64,000 nucleotides of DNA from positions 310,325 to 374,324 of the forward strand of contig WBMV01001908.1 in NCBI GenBank assembly GCA_013396655.1. The letters are read 5' to 3'. The notes beneath the pieces are model-generated. The model was not told the DNA's origin. It saw only the letters and a list, made by a program, of their open reading frames with translations, and searched no databases. The stretch comes from Campylorhamphus procurvoides. Taxonomy: Eukaryota > Chordata > Aves > Passeriformes > Dendrocolaptidae. The translations under genes and the position numbers were made by a program. Positions 61,301-64,000 of the stretch are shown piece after piece. Positions within the stretch are counted from its first letter, which is position 1, and the number at the start of each line of letters is the position of its first letter.

Positions 61301-64000
61301 TTGCACACAGAGGTCTGCTAGTGTTATGAATCTGCATGGGAATCTGTGGCATCCTACAGTCTTTTACAGTGTTTAATGAGCCCTTCCAAAAGATTTGCAG
61401 TTTTGTCTGCTGCCTGGGCATTGTGTATATTTTTCAGATGTGTTGATATTCTGACCTGCTGTACAATGCTGTCATGGACATGGATAGAGAATGTCTCTTT
61501 CATATGTAACCCTTGTTCCTGTAGTCCAATGAGTCCCCAAAGATCAGTTGTTGTGAGACTTTACATGTGGCTCTAGAAGATGAAAAATTTAGGCTAATCT
61601 GGAGGAACAAAGTACAGTGTTGTCCAGGGTATGCTCAGAGTCAATGTAGCACCACCAGACAAGGGCTGTACCTTAGAGCTTTGACATAAACTATCTACTG
61701 CTCCCCTTGCCAAGGGAGATCAAACTTATTTTTCCTTCAATATCTTCAGTATCTCATGAGACTGAATTGGTTCAAAAGCATAAGTGTTCTAGCAGTTTAA
61801 CACTGGGCCAAAACTCCCTGGTGTTTTCACCAGGGACTTCAGAATATACAGGTTGTTTTCCTCATAAAACCACACAAAAAACAAGCAAAAGCTTAGCCCC
61901 ATTTGTAAGCTAGGAGTGAATTATCCTGGTTTTCGTCAGTGAGACATGATGAACTCTCAGACAGGTGAATGTGCTTCAGAGCAAATGGCAGAACCTTTGG
62001 TTTTAGGGCAAGAGCTGTTCCAGGTTAGTTAGCAAGTTGTTCATAGCTAGATGCAAGAAATTTGAGCTGAAATTGCGTGTTGATATTAATTTTTAATAAG
62101 TTCTTAGACTTCCATTTTTATTTCACTTGTGTTGCCTATTATTGCATTAAAAAAACATCCCAGCTCTGCCCACTAGTTTGACTTTCTAGCAGAAAGAAGG
62201 ACCAGATGGAGCCTATTTAAGAAAGTCTGTGAAGGGGAAATTAACTTCTTCATTTTGTGGTAAGTGGGGGGAGGTTAAAATTTTTGTTAATGGTATCTGT
62301 AAGGTGAAGCTGTTGTCCATGGTTCATTTTTCAGGAGGGAAACTAATTTGGCTTTTATTAATTATGTTGTTAGTGGCCACAGACGGTTTCATTCTTTATC
62401 AGAGTAATAGTCTAGGGGAACAGGTTTTTGAAGGAAAAGGACAGGATCATCTGCTCATGTAGCTATTAATACAAGTATCTGTGCAATTACTTTGCTTGAG
62501 AGTATCTCTGCTTGCATATATTGGGCAAATTAATCTGCTGCACTGTATTTCTGAAACATGTTAGGGCTGAAGGTTTAGAATAAATAAATCCCATGTTTAT
62601 TCAGATCCACGTTTCGAAAGCTCATTTGAGATGTTGCCGACATCACAAAATTTTAAGAGTTTTAATTTGTAGAAGTTGCCCTTTTGTTCCTGTAATACAT
62701 CAGTTGTGTCAAAGAAGACATGACAGCCATTACTGGTCTTTTCAAGTTTGCTCTTTTTCTTATGAAGCTGGGTATTTCACTTTGGTATTGGAATTCTAGT
62801 TTCAGAGTCATCCTTCAGATATTCTGCCTAGATTTTACCATTCTGGATCTTTCTCCATTTAAACTCTTCACAGTTTATGCCAGTTTTCGGTGCTGCAGCA
62901 TGTTCAGAGTTGCTAGTTTGATAATATAGAGTTGTATCTAATTAGACTTTTGGAAAAAAATATTCAGGCAGAGTATAGTTGCTCATATTGGATTTGAGGC
63001 AACATGTTAAGTTCTTTTTCACTTGCAAAATAGGTATTCTCAGTAACATTCTATTTTTCATCGGAAATAAAAATCACCAGATGCTACTGAGTGAAATACA
63101 CTACAGAAACAGCTTGAAGACCTGTTTTTAACACTTCCATGTAGTGATTTTAAAAGTTCCTGAATTGAACAAGTTTAAAAGGGCAAGAAATATTCTTTAA
63201 AAACACGTTAAACTTTTCAGATGGGCATGCAATACTTTTGATCATGATTCAGATTGGCAGATTGTTTTTAGTTCTCAATATATTTTTACCTCTTGCTCAG
63301 CTTAATGAAGAAAAGGTCATAATAATGTACATCCTTTGCTTTGTGCCATCTCCCAGACTGGTTCCCCTCATTTACTATGAAGTTTCTCATGTTTCATGTT
63401 CTTTCTAATTTTCCCATTTATAAAGTTGTGTTTTAAAAAACACAACAAATGTCAGGAAAACACATTAAGAAATTACAATAATAAGATGTGCAAACAAGCA
63501 TCACATCATAAGATGCTCTCAGAATTATCTTCAACAGGTATTCGGGAAAAAAATCACAGCTTAGATTAATGTTGCTCAAATGGTGGTCCAAAGTTCAAAT
63601 CTGGCACTGCATAATTATTTTTGGGTCATCATCTTTGTTTTCCTCTGTTGTACACTACTGTGCCCAAATAAAGGTGAGGTAGAGGAGTGAGGACAAGGTG
63701 TGGTTTGTGGAGTGTTTGCATTCATTTTATTTCAGAAATAGATTCTGAATAGGTAATAGGCTCAAAAATCTGCAATGAACAGATCACGGGCAATTCCAGT
63801 GCACAAATCAAGCCAATGTTGCCTGTGCTCTTGCAGGAGTCTGAAGGAGTTGCATACTGGCATTAGGAATATTTCTAAGTTTTTGCTGACTTGAATGCTA
63901 CTTTAGATGACAATAAATGTAAAGATTTATTGCTCTATGCATCTGTAGGTATAGACATGGGCCTGTTTCTAGGTTTACCAAGAGATTCCAGGAGAGCAGA
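52301..64000. other. Single-copy noncoding stretch, AT-rich
   Basis: No gene, CR1 copy or RNA gene recognised in the last 11.7 kb. Simple runs: A-rich sequence at 54405-54440 and an A11 run near 55169. Open frames stay at or below 133 codons. The 133-codon minus frame (52689-53090) is overlapped by + frames (52816-53213) and has no known motif. Confidence 0.5.

Noticed and set aside
1..64000. CRISPR arrays, operons, phage or other microbial systems
   Set aside because: The sequence is vertebrate: CR1 repeats, CpG depletion, no long coding frames, no regularly spaced repeats.
1..64000. tRNA, rRNA, snRNA and known microRNA genes
   Set aside because: No internal promoter boxes, conserved snRNA openings or familiar mature microRNA sequences were spotted. 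A covariance-model search was not possible here.

Overview
The window looks like nuclear DNA from a bird (or at least a sauropsid), and it appears to be intergenic or deep intronic. The main evidence is three CR1 non-LTR retrotransposon copies, all on the + strand and all cut off at the 5' end. They sit at about 211-346, 10983-11790 and 41140-42156, and their 3' tails are the avian type (purine-rich 'ggaactagatgatc...aaggtccc' followed by a short ATTCTATG-like repeat). Fragments of older amniote repeats are also present: MIR/CORE-SINE-like pieces, L3/CR1-like 3' ends, a decayed MITE-like element and a piece of an avian LTR. A single N at 5238, next to a T run, shows this is draft assembly sequence. 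I cannot name the species or the chromosome.

I found no convincing host protein-coding exon, tRNA, rRNA, snRNA, CpG island or promoter. Every open frame is short (158 codons at most), usually has an equally long open frame on the opposite strand, and matches no family I recognise. The only reading frame with a recognisable protein is the C-terminal part of the CR1 reverse transcriptase inside the 41 kb copy. That copy is dead: both catalytic aspartates of its FADD box are glycine, and a 2-bp loss shifts the frame.

Layout: 1-350 holds a G-rich tract and a CR1 tail. 350-10.9 kb is single-copy sequence with MIR-like remnants, a palindromic mini-repeat near 1.9 kb and two homeodomain-site-rich stretches (about 6.3 and 7.7 kb). 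10.87-11.79 kb is an old SINE tail directly abutted by a CR1. 11.8-21 kb is single-copy apart from an LTR scrap at 17.45 kb. 21.1-22.06 kb carries two diverged copies of an unidentified AT-rich element of about 115 bp. 22-41 kb is single-copy with scattered ancient repeats. 41.1-43.05 kb holds the largest CR1 and a G/T-only tract. 43-64 kb is AT-rich single-copy sequence with an L3-like fragment at 45.6 kb and candidate regulatory stretches near 46.8 and 51.3-52.3 kb.

I see no novel multi-gene system. The observations most worth following are the unidentified 21 kb repeat pair, the two strand-asymmetric G/T tracts, the mutated reverse transcriptase active site, and the candidate conserved noncoding elements. 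The last group can only be confirmed by cross-species alignment.
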